Positions 14,428 to 23,559 of a stretch of 40,880 nucleotides of DNA are shown here, piece after piece. Within the stretch, counting starts at the first letter, position 1; each line of letters opens with the position of its first letter. Origin of the DNA: Candidatus Saccharimonadota bacterium (lineage in GTDB: Bacteria > Patescibacteriota > Saccharimonadia > Saccharimonadales > Saccharimonadaceae); the NCBI GenBank assembly GCA_017515285.1, contig JAFWGN010000001.1:1-40880 (forward strand), written 5' to 3'. Under the pieces are notes generated by a model. It made no database searches. It was given only the letters and a program-made list of their open reading frames with translations, and was not told the origin of the DNA. Both the position numbers and the translations under genes were made by a program.

Positions 14428-15636
14428 ATGCCCGAAATTAAACCATCTGAAGTAGAAAGTACCGCTAGTATCAAAGTAATCGGCGTGGGTGGTGCTGGTG
14501 GCTCTGCCATCGACCGCATGAAAGAGGTCGGTCTCGCCGGCGTCGAACTTGTCGCCGTTAACACCGACGCGCAAGCTCTTCATCATTCCAACGCCGACAC
14601 CAAGGTCCACATTGGTCGCGGCCTCGGCGCCGGTGGTGACCCCGAAAAGGGTCGCGAAGCCGCTGAAGAATCGCGCGAGTTAATTGGCAAGGCTCTCGAG
14701 GGCGCCGACATGGCATTCATCACCCTCGGTGCGGGTGGCGGAACCGGTTCGGGCGCCGGTCCTATCGTCGCCGAAGAAGCCAAAGCGCGGGACATCTTAA
14801 CCGTCGGCGTCGCCACTAAACCTTTCACTTTCGAAGGCGCCGTCCGAAAGCGTAACGCCGAAGAAGCAATTTCCAACCTCGCTCATAACGTTGACGCTCT
14901 AATCACCATCCCGAACGACCGTCTTCTCCAAACCATCGATCCTCGCACTCCGCTTCTCGAAACCTTCAAAATCGCCGACGACGTTCTCCGCCAAGGCGTC
15001 CAAGGCATCTCCGAACTCATCACTGAACACGCTCTCATCAACCTCGACTTCGCCGACGTCAAGGCAATCATGAAAAACGCCGGCTCCGCTCTCATGGGTA
15101 TCGGCCGCGCTTCCGGCGAAAACCGCGCCACTATCGCCGCCAACCAAGCCATCGAATCCCCGCTCATCGAAGTCAAAATCGAAGGCGCCAAGGGTGTTCT
15201 CTTCTCCGTCGCCGGTGGCTACGATATGTCCATGTCCGAAATCCAAGAAGCCGCCGAGGTTATCACCGCCGCCGTTTCTCCCGACGCCAATATTATCTTC
15301 GGCGCTTCCATTCGCCCCGAGCTCCAAGACGAAATCGTCATCACCGTCGTCGCGACTGGCTTCGACTCCGACTATTACCGCGAACTTGAAGCGAAGCAAG
15401 AACAAGAACGCCTCGAAAAAGAGGCCGAGGAAACTCGCACTCGCCAACTCGAGGAAGCCGAACGCCTAAAAAAGGAACAAGACGAAGCCGCAAAGGCCGC
15501 CGAACCCGCTCCGAAAGAACCGGCTAACGACTTCACGTCCAAAAGCAGCAACAACATCTGGGACTCCATCGAAAAGCCCGAACCGGAAGAAGATTTGGAC
15601 ATTCCGCCCTCTCTACGAAGCCGTCTAAAACGCTAA
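14428..15636 (+). CDS. ftsZ: Cell division protein FtsZ
   Basis: Tubulin-like GTPase that forms the division ring. The 402-residue product has VGGAGGSAI, the tubulin signature GGGTGSG at residues 103-109, and the T7-loop motif NLDFADVK needed for GTP hydrolysis between subunits. After about residue 310 comes a charged, probably helical linker rich in Glu/Lys/Ala. It ends with a short C-terminal peptide, DIPPSLRSRLKR, resembling the DIPxFLR tail that binds membrane tethers such as FtsA or SepF. No ftsA or sepF is adjacent. It has its own promoter with a Shine-Dalgarno leader, unlike most unit-heading genes here. It follows the envelope cluster, which fits coordinated wall synthesis and division. 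Confidence 0.98.
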   Translation: MPEIKPSEVESTASIKVIGVGGAGGSAIDRMKEVGLAGVELVAVNTDAQALHHSNADTKVHIGRGLGAGGDPEKGREAAEESRELIGKALEGADMAFITLGAGGGTGSGAGPIVAEEAKARDILTVGVATKPFTFEGAVRKRNAEEAISNLAHNVDALITIPNDRLLQTIDPRTPLLETFKIADDVLRQGVQGISELITEHALINLDFADVKAIMKNAGSALMGIGRASGENRATIAANQAIESPLIEVKIEGAKGVLFSVAGGYDMSMSEIQEAAEVITAAVSPDANIIFGASIRPELQDEIVITVVATGFDSDYYRELEAKQEQERLEKEAEETRTRQLEEAERLKKEQDEAAKAAEPAPKEPANDFTSKSSNNIWDSIEKPEPEEDLDIPPSLRSRLKR

Positions 15637-15714
15637 ATTTTCGTTCAAAATGTCGCAATTTCGATACGCGCTCTAATAACCTAAATAACAGGGGTAGAAA
15701 GGAAAAGGGAAGGC

Positions 15715-16176
15715 ATGAACTACAAATACAAAATCGGCGATTCCAAGGTCCTCGAAAGCCGCGAGGCCCTAGACGGAACCATGATTCGTCGTCGCCGCGT
15801 AACGAGCGACGGCAAGCACCGTTTTACGACCTATGAACGTATCGAAATGCCAACTTTAATGGTCCGAAAACGCTCTGGCGAACGCGAAGCCTTCGACCGC
15901 GACAAACTCGTCACCTCGATTCGCCGCAGTATCGGAAAGTTTCTAAACTCCGAACTCGAAGTCGAAGAGGTTGTCGAACGCGCGATGGACATTCTCTATT
16001 CTTTTGACCGCGAACTCGTAACGAGCGAGGAAATTGGCGAAGCAATTTTAGACGTCCTCTCGACGATGAACGAAGTCGCCTACGTTCGCTACGCCAGCGT
16101 CTTCAGGAAGTTTAGGACCCTCGACGAATTTGAAGAAATAATCAGAAAACAGCGCAACAAGGGAGAGCAAAAATGA
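15715..16176 (+). CDS. nrdR: NrdR-like ATP-cone regulator lacking the zinc-ribbon cysteines
   Basis: NrdR represses ribonucleotide reductase genes according to ATP/dATP level. The 153-residue product aligns along its length: KVLESREALDGTMIRRRR...HRFTTYERIE, then an intact ATP-cone starting at VRKRSGEREAFDRDKLVTSI and ending YASVFRKFRTLDEFEEII. The four zinc ligands normally at CPxC and CxxC are Tyr3, Lys6, Thr and Gly here, while the residues between them remain conserved. DNA binding must therefore proceed without zinc, or the protein acts differently (inference). A purine-rich Shine-Dalgarno region (AAGGAAAAGGGAAGG) supports the start. The next gene begins within its stop codon (ATGA). No reductase gene is in the window. 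Confidence 0.9.
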   Translation: MNYKYKIGDSKVLESREALDGTMIRRRRVTSDGKHRFTTYERIEMPTLMVRKRSGEREAFDRDKLVTSIRRSIGKFLNSELEVEEVVERAMDILYSFDRELVTSEEIGEAILDVLSTMNEVAYVRYASVFRKFRTLDEFEEIIRKQRNKGEQK

Positions 16177-16436
16177 AAATTGCTATCGTCTATAAACCCT
16201 ATTCAGACCACGCCCGCGAATGTGAAGAGTGGATTCGCGAATTCGAAAAACGGTCGAGTGGCGACCTCGAAATTCTAAACCCCGAATTGCCTGACGGAGA
16301 ATCCTTTTGTGTCGCTCGCGACATTGTCGAATACCCAACTATCGCCGCCGTCGGCGAAGACGGAAAAACTTACGAATCCTGGTCGGGAACGCCCCTGCCC
16401 GTGATAGACGAGGTTATTGGTTATATCGTCAGATAG
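16173..16436 (+). CDS. Small thioredoxin-fold (glutaredoxin-like) protein without CxxC
   Basis: The 87-residue protein begins MKIAIVYKPYSDHARECEEW, where glutaredoxins have KPxCPxC. It later has the cis-proline YPT in IVEYPTIAAVGEDGKTYESWSG, which is typical of thioredoxin-fold proteins. The active-site CxxC is absent; single cysteines occur at residues 17 and 46. It overlaps nrdR by ATGA and is therefore cotranslated with it. An electron donor for ribonucleotide reductase would be an obvious partner for nrdR, but missing cysteines make redox activity doubtful. Fold call is moderate; function unknown. Confidence 0.65.
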   Translation: MKIAIVYKPYSDHARECEEWIREFEKRSSGDLEILNPELPDGESFCVARDIVEYPTIAAVGEDGKTYESWSGTPLPVIDEVIGYIVR

Positions 16437-16445
16437 TGTTATAAT
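16437..16445 (+). promoter_or_regulatory. ileS extended -10
   Basis: TGTTATAAT (16437-16445) overlaps the end of the preceding gene and is followed 8 nt later by the ATG at 16454. The 5' UTR would be about 2 nt, with no Shine-Dalgarno sequence. Confidence 0.65.
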
Positions 16446-16453
16446 ATACTAAT

Positions 16454-19306
16454 ATGAAATACAAGTCCGGAACGCGCCGACGTGCGCTCGAATATGAAAA
16501 AGCCATCGCCGAGTGGTGGAAGAAAGACAAGACTTTTGAAAAAAGCGTCGAGAATCGCGACGCGAAAAAATCTTATGTTTTCTATGACGGCCCGCCCTTC
16601 ATTACCGGAATGCCTCACCACGGCACTCTCCTCTCGAGCATCATCAAAGACGCCGTCCCGCGTTACTGGACCATGCAAGGCTTCCGCGTCGAACGCCGTT
16701 GGGGTTGGGACTGCCATGGTCTCCCCGCCGAGAACTTCGTCGAAAAACAACTCGGAATCACCGACCGCCGCGACATCGGAACAAAAATCAGTTTAGAAAA
16801 CTACATTTTGAAGGCCCGCGAGTCTATGGTCGCAAACAGCGAAACTTGGCGCGGGACCATCGACCGCATCGGCCGTTGGGTCGATTTTGACCACCCTTAC
16901 CGAACCATGAACAAAGATTTCATGGAAAGCGTCTGGTGGGCGTTCAAAACCCTCTATGAAAAAGGCTTCATCTACGAAGGCCGCAAAGTTTTGATGTACG
17001 ACCCCAAGTTCGCTACCCCGGTCTCCAAGGCCGAAGTAACGATGGATAACGACGCATATCAAATCGTGACGGACCCCTCCGCTTACGTTAAATTCAAAAT
17101 CAGCGGCCAGGACCGCTACCTCGTCGCCTGGACGACGACTCCCTGGACTCTTCCCGCGAACAAAATGCTCGCCGTCTCCAAAGATTTGAAATATGGCTTA
17201 TACCAAGGAAAATACCTTGTCGCCGAAAAACTCGCCGAAAAACTTTTCCCGGGCGAAAAACCGACCGAAACTTTCAAGGGTAGCGACCTCGCCGGCCTTG
17301 AATATGAAAACCTTTTAGACGATAAAAAGCTCCAAAAAGTCTTCGCGGCGGATTTCGTCGGCTCTGAAGAAGGCACTGGCATTGTCCACATCGCCCCCGC
17401 CTACGGCGAAGACGATTATAATTTATACTTGGCACACGAAAAGGAAGCCGAATTCGAAGACGTCCTCGACGGAAACGGCTACTATCTCCCCGAAATCGCC
17501 GAAAAATTGCATCGCTTAGGCGTTCGCGACACGGACGAACACGGTATCGAAATCTGGGCGGGCAACAAATTCATCGCCAAGGTCCTCGAAGAAAAAGGGA
17601 TCGTCCTCAAAATCGAATACATTAAACACGAATACCCTTTCAACCCTCGGAGCAAGTCGCGAATTATCTACCGCGCCTTCCCGTCGTGGTTCTTCGACGT
17701 CCAAAACTTGAAACCCGAACTAATTAAAAACAACGAATTCGTCAACTGGTTCCCGGACCACATCAAAGAAGGACGCTTCCGTAAAAACATCGAAGCCGCC
17801 CCTGACTGGAACCTTTCCCGCGACCGCTTCTGGGCGACCGCCATGCCTGTCTGGAAGGGCGACAAGGGAAGCGTCGTCGTCGTCGGCTCCTACGAAGAAC
17901 TAAAAGCCCTCTCTGGCGTCGAACTCGAGGATTACCACCGCCCGTGGGTGGACGCCATCGAATTTGATAAAGACGGTGAACATTTTACTCGCGTTGACAA
18001 GGTTCTCGACTGTTGGTTCGAGTCCGGCTCCATGCCGTTCGCCCAGCTTCACTACCCCTTCGAAAACAAAGAAAAGTTCGAGAAAAACTACCCCGCCGAC
18101 TTTATCGTCGAATACATCGGCCAAGTTCGCGCCTGGTTTTATTACGTCCACGTCGTCAACATCGCCCTCTTCGGCAAAAACGCTTATAAAAACGTCATCG
18201 TCACCGGAACGTTAGCCGGTAACGACGGCCGAAAAATGAGCAAGTCCCTTGGTAACTTCACCGACCCGAACGAGTTAATGGACAAGTTCTCCGCCGACTC
18301 GCTCCGCTTCTTGCTCTTGAGCTCACCCGTGGCCGCCGGCGAAGATTTTGCGCTCCTTGACAAGGACGTTTCCGACGTCGCAAGAAAACTGTCAATGATT
18401 TGGAACGTTTACGATTTCTTCACGACCTATGCCGAAGTTGACGGTTTCGATTCCAAAGACGCAAAACTCCCCGAAAAATTCGAGAATCCCCTTGACGCCT
18501 GGATTATCTCCCGCATTTTCGAACTCCGAAATAAAATTGTCGAAAACATGGATCAATACGACCTTCCGCGCGCTTTAGAGGGCGTCCTCCCGTTTATCGA
18601 CGACCTTTCCAACTGGTTCGTCCGCCGCTCGCGTCGCCGCTTCTGGAAGTCCGAAGACGACGGCGACAAACTCGAGGCCTACAATACGCTCTACTTCACC
18701 TTGGTTTACTTCGCCGAAATTATGGCCCCGTTCACTCCGTTCCTCTCCGAAGAACTATACCAAAACATGACCGGCGCGGGCAACTCTATCCACCTCCTCG
18801 ACTACCCCGAAGCCGGAACTATCGACCGAGAAGTCATAAGCCTCATGTCCCGCACGCGCGAGATTATTAACGAGGGGCTTATGCTCCGAATGAGAAAGTC
18901 GGACGAAGAAGCCCAAATTAAAATCCGCCAACCGCTCGCCAGTTTCACCTATGCCGGCGACCGTCTCACCGAGTTTTACGAAACCATCATCAAAGACGAA
19001 TTAAACGTCAAAACCGTCAAAAATGGACCCGTAACGAAGCTCGATAAAACGCTAACGAAGGGACTAAAAGACGAAGGCTTCGCCCGCGAACTCATCCGCC
19101 TAGTCCAATCCGCCCGCAAAAAAGCCGGCCTCCAAGTTGATGACCGCATCAAACTCTCAACATCTTTCGACGTCCCCGAAGACTTCCTCGATTTAGTCAA
19201 ACAAGAAACTCTTGCTCTCGAATACTCCAAAGACAACAATTTCGAATACGACGAAATCGTCAAAATCGACGGCGTCCAAGGCGCCATCAGTCTAGAAAAA
19301 GCCTAG
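16454..19306 (+). CDS. ileS: Isoleucyl-tRNA synthetase
   Basis: Charges tRNA-Ile with isoleucine. The 950-residue class I synthetase begins with a GPPFITGMPHHGT block (residues 46-58), which is the HIGH region with Thr in place of the second His. It has WGWDCHGLPAENFVE, the CP1 editing domain (WTTTPWTLPANKM) and GRKMSKSLGN around residues 592-601. The PPFxTGxPH form and the length are closer to the eukaryote-like type 2 enzymes, which are often mupirocin-insensitive, than to classical bacterial IleS (inference). C-terminal anticodon-binding regions (DAWIISR...NWFVRRSRRRFW) are present. Near-leaderless start; single-gene unit. Confidence 0.96.
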   Translation: MKYKSGTRRRALEYEKAIAEWWKKDKTFEKSVENRDAKKSYVFYDGPPFITGMPHHGTLLSSIIKDAVPRYWTMQGFRVERRWGWDCHGLPAENFVEKQLGITDRRDIGTKISLENYILKARESMVANSETWRGTIDRIGRWVDFDHPYRTMNKDFMESVWWAFKTLYEKGFIYEGRKVLMYDPKFATPVSKAEVTMDNDAYQIVTDPSAYVKFKISGQDRYLVAWTTTPWTLPANKMLAVSKDLKYGLYQGKYLVAEKLAEKLFPGEKPTETFKGSDLAGLEYENLLDDKKLQKVFAADFVGSEEGTGIVHIAPAYGEDDYNLYLAHEKEAEFEDVLDGNGYYLPEIAEKLHRLGVRDTDEHGIEIWAGNKFIAKVLEEKGIVLKIEYIKHEYPFNPRSKSRIIYRAFPSWFFDVQNLKPELIKNNEFVNWFPDHIKEGRFRKNIEAAPDWNLSRDRFWATAMPVWKGDKGSVVVVGSYEELKALSGVELEDYHRPWVDAIEFDKDGEHFTRVDKVLDCWFESGSMPFAQLHYPFENKEKFEKNYPADFIVEYIGQVRAWFYYVHVVNIALFGKNAYKNVIVTGTLAGNDGRKMSKSLGNFTDPNELMDKFSADSLRFLLLSSPVAAGEDFALLDKDVSDVARKLSMIWNVYDFFTTYAEVDGFDSKDAKLPEKFENPLDAWIISRIFELRNKIVENMDQYDLPRALEGVLPFIDDLSNWFVRRSRRRFWKSEDDGDKLEAYNTLYFTLVYFAEIMAPFTPFLSEELYQNMTGAGNSIHLLDYPEAGTIDREVISLMSRTREIINEGLMLRMRKSDEEAQIKIRQPLASFTYAGDRLTEFYETIIKDELNVKTVKNGPVTKLDKTLTKGLKDEGFARELIRLVQSARKKAGLQVDDRIKLSTSFDVPEDFLDLVKQETLALEYSKDNNFEYDEIVKIDGVQGAISLEKA

Positions 19307-19329
19307 CTCGCTACGCGGCGGAGAAAGCC

Positions 19330-19366
19330 TTGACGAAGTTTAGAAATACCGTATAATATATATAAT
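19330..19366 (+). promoter_or_regulatory. Promoter of the ABC exporter operon
   Basis: TTGACG (19330-19335) with TATAAT at 19352-19357 (16-nt spacer). A second TATAAT at 19361-19366 ends exactly 6 nt before the ATG at 19373. The two boxes would give leaders of about 9 nt or none. Confidence 0.6.
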
Positions 19367-19372
19367 ATTCAT

Positions 19373-21118
19373 ATGCTAAAACTGTTGCGTTTCTTAAAGC
19401 CCTATTGGTGGCAGATTATCTTCCTTCTGCTCACGCTTTTTGGGCAGGTTCACTGCTCGCTCAAACTCCCCGCCCTCATGGCCGACATTATCAACAACGG
19501 TGTTACCGCCGGCGACCAAAACTACATTCTCTCGACCGGTCTTTTAATGCTCGTTTATGCCCTCCTTTCTTCCGTTTTTGCCGTCGTCACGCACTTCTTC
19601 TCCGCCCGCGTCGGCGCCGCCTACTCTCGCGACCTTCGCGAAGAGTTCTATAAAAAAGTGTTAAGTCTCTCCATTTCCGAAATCGACGATTTCTCCACCG
19701 CAAGCCTCATCACCCGCACGACAAACGACATCGGCCAAGTCCAACAAGCCGTCATGATGATGCTAACCATGATGCTCCGCGCGCCTCTAATGGGAATCGG
19801 CGCCATCTTCCAAGCCTACCAAACCGCCCCCGACATGACCTGGACCATCGCCGCCGGCGTCGGCACTATCGTTTTCTTTAGCATCATCATTCTCGGACTC
19901 GCCCTCCCGAAGTTCAAGATTTACCAACAGCTCTTCGACAAAATCACCCTCATCGCTCGCGAAAATTTGACCGGTCTTCGCGTCATCCGCGCCTTCAACA
20001 ACGAGAAACACGAACAAGAAAAATTCAACCATGCGAACGGCGAGCTAACCAAGGTTGGTCTTTTTATCGACAAGGTTTTCGCGCTCCAAGACCCGCTTAT
20101 CTCGCTCATTTTTAACGGCGTTACCCTCCTCGTCGTCTGGATTTCCATCAACCGCTTCGCGACCGACCTTTCCTACGTCGGCAACATGGTCGCCTTCGTC
20201 CAATACGCTTCCCAAGTTTTGATTTCCTTCTTAATTCTGACCATGCTCCTCGTCGTCCTCCCGCGCGCCAACGTTTCCGCCGGCCGAATCAACGAAGTCT
20301 TGAACGCAAAGCCCAAAATCCACTGGAAGCCGAAAACGGCGGGCGCTCCCGCAAAAACCCCGAGCGTCGAGTTTAGAAACGTCGATTTCATTTATTCCGG
20401 CGCCGAAGAAAACGTCCTCAAAAACATCACCTTCAAAGCCGTCACCGGTGAAACCACTGCTTTTATCGGCTCGACCGGTTCCGGAAAATCGACCTTAATT
20501 TCCCTCGTCCCGCGTTTTTACGAAGCAAGCTCCGGCGAGATTTTAATCAACGGCCTCGACATTAAAAATTACAGCGAGGACGACTTAATGCGCCGCATCG
20601 GCTACGTTCCCCAACGCGGTATTCTTTTCTCTGGCACCGTCAAGGAAAATATCGCCTTCGGCAACCCCGACGCCACCGACAAGGAAGTCCATCGCTCCGC
20701 CCGCATCGCCGAAGCCGAGGGTTTCGTCGAAAGATTAACCGACAAATATGATTCCCACATTGCCGAAAAAGGCACCAACGTCTCCGGCGGCCAAAAGCAA
20801 CGCCTCTCCATCGCCCGCGCCCTCGCCAAACACCCAGAAATCTACATTTTCGACGACAGCTTCTCCGCCCTCGACATGAAAACCGACAAGAAACTTCGCG
20901 AAAGTTTAAGAGAAGAAACCAAAGATTCCGTCGTTCTAATTGTTGCGCAACGAATTAACACCATCAAAGACGCCGAACAAATCATCGTTCTCGACCAAGG
21001 CAAAATCGTCGGTCGCGGCCGCCACCTCGACCTTCTCAAATCCTGCCCGACCTACCGCGAAATCGTCAAGAGCCAATTCAGCGACGCCGAATTCAAAAAG
21101 GAGATGAGCAATGCCTAA
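19373..21118 (+). CDS. ABC exporter subunit, degenerate-ATPase half
   Basis: The 581-residue protein has an N-terminal six-helix transmembrane domain (about 1-310) fused to a nucleotide-binding domain. Walker A is GSTGSGKST (about 366-374) and the ABC signature VSGGQKQR is canonical. Walker B reads IYIFDDSFSALD, with Asp in place of the catalytic Glu, and the H-loop has Gln (VAQRI) in place of His. This pattern is known from heterodimeric exporters such as TM287/288, BmrCD and LmrCD, where one ATP site is degenerate. The partner gene overlaps by 8 nt. Substrate unknown; drugs, lipids or peptides are typical of the family. Confidence 0.93.
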   Translation: MLKLLRFLKPYWWQIIFLLLTLFGQVHCSLKLPALMADIINNGVTAGDQNYILSTGLLMLVYALLSSVFAVVTHFFSARVGAAYSRDLREEFYKKVLSLSISEIDDFSTASLITRTTNDIGQVQQAVMMMLTMMLRAPLMGIGAIFQAYQTAPDMTWTIAAGVGTIVFFSIIILGLALPKFKIYQQLFDKITLIARENLTGLRVIRAFNNEKHEQEKFNHANGELTKVGLFIDKVFALQDPLISLIFNGVTLLVVWISINRFATDLSYVGNMVAFVQYASQVLISFLILTMLLVVLPRANVSAGRINEVLNAKPKIHWKPKTAGAPAKTPSVEFRNVDFIYSGAEENVLKNITFKAVTGETTAFIGSTGSGKSTLISLVPRFYEASSGEILINGLDIKNYSEDDLMRRIGYVPQRGILFSGTVKENIAFGNPDATDKEVHRSARIAEAEGFVERLTDKYDSHIAEKGTNVSGGQKQRLSIARALAKHPEIYIFDDSFSALDMKTDKKLRESLREETKDSVVLIVAQRINTIKDAEQIIVLDQGKIVGRGRHLDLLKSCPTYREIVKSQFSDAEFKKEMSNA

Positions 21119-22889
21119 AATGACCACCGAAAAACCCAAAGACAGCAAAAAATCCCTCGCGCTCTTTCTTCATTCGATTAAGTCCTTCCGCCTTGTTATC
21201 TTCGTCGCGCTCTTCTTCACGGCGGTCTCCTCAATTCTTAACCTCTTCGGCCCCAAAATCCTCGGCCAGATGACCGACTCCGCCGTCGAAAGTTTGTCGA
21301 AAGCCGGCGCCATCGATTTCGAACCAATCAAAACCTCTATCGCTCAACTTCTCGCAATCTACGCTATCGTCGCTCTGCTTGGCTACTTTGAATACTACCT
21401 TCTCTCCCGCGCCACCTTAAAATACACCGAAAACCTCCGCTCGGCGATCGTTGCTAAAATCTCTCGCCTCCCCGTTTCTTACTTCGACAACACCCCCTTC
21501 GGCGACACCTTGAGCATTTTGAGCAACGACGTCGATACTCTCTGGAACACTTTAAGCGAAGGACTCGCCCAAATCATCACGAACTTAACCACGGTCGTCG
21601 GTTGTATAATTATGATGTTCGTCATTTCTCCGCTGCTTGCCGCCGTCGCGCTCGTCGTCGTTCCGCTCGCCACTTTCTCCGTCGCCAGAATCGCGAAAAA
21701 AGCCCAAAAACATTTTGTCTCTCAACGCAAAGTCCTAGGCCGACTCAACTCACGCGTCGAAGAAGACTATTCCGGCCAAATCATCATCAAATCCAACTCC
21801 CACGAACGCGTTTCGACCGCCGAGTTCATGAAAGAAAACCAAAAACTGTTCGAAGATTCCTGGAAAGCGCAATTTTTAGGTTCGCTTGCCTTCCCGCTTG
21901 TCCATATGTTCACCAACCTCGGCTACGTCGTCATCTGTATGCTCGGCGGGAACATGGTACTTTCCGGCGCACTCCAAATCGGCTCGGTCCAAGCCTTCAT
22001 CCAATATCTCTCCCGCTTCAACCAACCGCTTTCCAACCTCTCCGAAATCGTCGCCACCATCCAACAAACCCTCGCCGCCTCGGAGCGCGTCTTTAACTTC
22101 CTCAATCTCGACGAAGAAACCCCGGACCCTGTCCCGAAGAAGACAATCGCAAAAATCAAAGGCGCCATCGAATTCCACGACGTCAGTTTCTCCTACGACA
22201 AGAAAACCCCCGTCATCAAACACTTCTCCGCCAAGGTCAACCCCGGCGCCAAAGTCGCTATCGTCGGCCCCACCGGCGCCGGTAAAACCACCATCATCAA
22301 CCTCCTCATGCGCTTCTATGACCCCGACTCCGGCTACATCACCATTGACGGCGTCCCGACTCAAGAAATGAGCCGAAGCGACGTCCGCGCCCTCTTCGGC
22401 ATGGTCCTCCAAGACACTTGGCTTTTCTCCGGCACCGTCAAAGAAAATTTAAAATACGGAAAATCGAACGCGAAGTTAAAAGAAATCCGCGCCGCCGCTC
22501 GCGCCACCGGCATCGACCACTTAATCGAGTCCATGAAAGGCGGCTACTCCGCCAAAATCAGCGAAGACTCCGACAATATCTCCGCCGGCGAGAAGCAACT
22601 CTTGACCGTCGCCCGCGCTCTCCTCGAAAATCCGCCGATGATGATTCTCGACGAGGCGACCTCCAACGTCGATACCCGCGCCGAACAAAAAATCCAAGAC
22701 GCCTTCGAAAAATTAACAAACGGCCGCACCTCTTTTGTCATCGCGCACCGTCTCTCGACCATCCGAAACTCCGACCTCATTCTTGTCATGAAAGACGGCA
22801 ACATCGTCGAACAAGGAACGCACGACGAGCTTCTTAAAACCAACGGTTTCTATGCTGAGCTTTATAATTCCCAATTTGCAAACTCATAA
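21111..22889 (+). CDS. ABC exporter subunit, catalytic half
   Basis: The 592-residue partner has the same architecture. Walker A is GPTGAGKTT (about 384-392), Walker B MMILDEATSNVD carries the catalytic Glu, and the H-loop is IAHRLS. Its signature motif is degraded to ISAGEKQLL. In heterodimeric exporters this subunit's Walker motifs pair with the partner's canonical signature to form the one active site, while its weak signature faces the partner's degenerate site. AAGGAG lies 8 nt before the ATG at 21111, which overlaps the first gene; an alternative ATG is at 21120. The two proteins surely function together. Confidence 0.93.
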   Translation: MPKMTTEKPKDSKKSLALFLHSIKSFRLVIFVALFFTAVSSILNLFGPKILGQMTDSAVESLSKAGAIDFEPIKTSIAQLLAIYAIVALLGYFEYYLLSRATLKYTENLRSAIVAKISRLPVSYFDNTPFGDTLSILSNDVDTLWNTLSEGLAQIITNLTTVVGCIIMMFVISPLLAAVALVVVPLATFSVARIAKKAQKHFVSQRKVLGRLNSRVEEDYSGQIIIKSNSHERVSTAEFMKENQKLFEDSWKAQFLGSLAFPLVHMFTNLGYVVICMLGGNMVLSGALQIGSVQAFIQYLSRFNQPLSNLSEIVATIQQTLAASERVFNFLNLDEETPDPVPKKTIAKIKGAIEFHDVSFSYDKKTPVIKHFSAKVNPGAKVAIVGPTGAGKTTIINLLMRFYDPDSGYITIDGVPTQEMSRSDVRALFGMVLQDTWLFSGTVKENLKYGKSNAKLKEIRAAARATGIDHLIESMKGGYSAKISEDSDNISAGEKQLLTVARALLENPPMMILDEATSNVDTRAEQKIQDAFEKLTNGRTSFVIAHRLSTIRNSDLILVMKDGNIVEQGTHDELLKTNGFYAELYNSQFANS

Positions 22890-22906
22890 AAGCTCCGCTC
22901 GATATA

Positions 22907-22915
22907 TGTTAAAAT
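22907..22915 (+). promoter_or_regulatory. tmk extended -10
   Basis: TGTTAAAAT (22907-22915) ends 6 nt before the ATG at 22922, predicting a leaderless mRNA. Confidence 0.65.
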
Positions 22916-22921
22916 AAGAAC

Positions 22922-23548
22922 ATGAACGATTCTTTACTTATTTTCGTCGAGGGTCAAGACGCCACCGGCAAAGACACCCAAGCCAAACTCCTAAAACAAT
23001 ATTTCGAAGCCAAAGGTCGCGAAGTCGTCCACTATTCCGAGTCGGGCACCGAATCCACCGACCCCTTCGTCCAAGGCATCGCTAGCTTGAACTATAAAAC
23101 CGATTTTGGCATCGACAAGAAAACCCGCGTCCTCCTCTACCTCGTCAACCGCTATGAACAATGGAAACGTTTCGCCGAACCGGCATTAAAATCCGGCAAA
23201 GTCGTCATTATCACCAGAAGTTGGTTCTCAACTTTAATCTACGAAGGTTACGGCACCGGCGTCTCCAAAAGTTTTATTGCGAGATTGCACCGCGAAATCA
23301 TGCCCAAAAACTACTTCACCCCCGACAAATTCGTCATTTTCACCTTAAAAGACGAAGATCGCAAAGTCCGTTTAATCGCGCAAGGCAAGCGCAACCAGGA
23401 GTTTTTCAAGAGCAAAGACGCCGAGTTCCAAAAACGTTTGAACGACGCCTATCTAAAAGTCGCGAAAGAATACCACGTTCCGACCCTCGACGCCTCTGGA
23501 ACTCCGGAAGAAGTTTTCGAAAAGTTGAAAAAACTCTTCCAAATTTAG
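22922..23548 (+). CDS. tmk: Thymidylate kinase
   Basis: Phosphorylates dTMP to dTDP. The 208-residue NMP kinase has the P-loop region FVEGQDATGKDTQAKLL (GQDATGKD at residues 11-18). The DR-type substrate-binding region is replaced by VIITRSWFSTLIYEGYGTG. A LID region (LKDEDRKVRLIAQGKRNQEFF) follows. The general shape fits dTMP kinase; a broader deoxynucleoside monophosphate kinase cannot be excluded because the usual DRY motif is modified. Together with tdk at 1166 it would complete thymidine salvage to dTDP. Leaderless start at ATG 22922. Confidence 0.85.
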   Translation: MNDSLLIFVEGQDATGKDTQAKLLKQYFEAKGREVVHYSESGTESTDPFVQGIASLNYKTDFGIDKKTRVLLYLVNRYEQWKRFAEPALKSGKVVIITRSWFSTLIYEGYGTGVSKSFIARLHREIMPKNYFTPDKFVIFTLKDEDRKVRLIAQGKRNQEFFKSKDAEFQKRLNDAYLKVAKEYHVPTLDASGTPEEVFEKLKKLFQI

Positions 23549-23559
23549 CAAAAGCGGAA

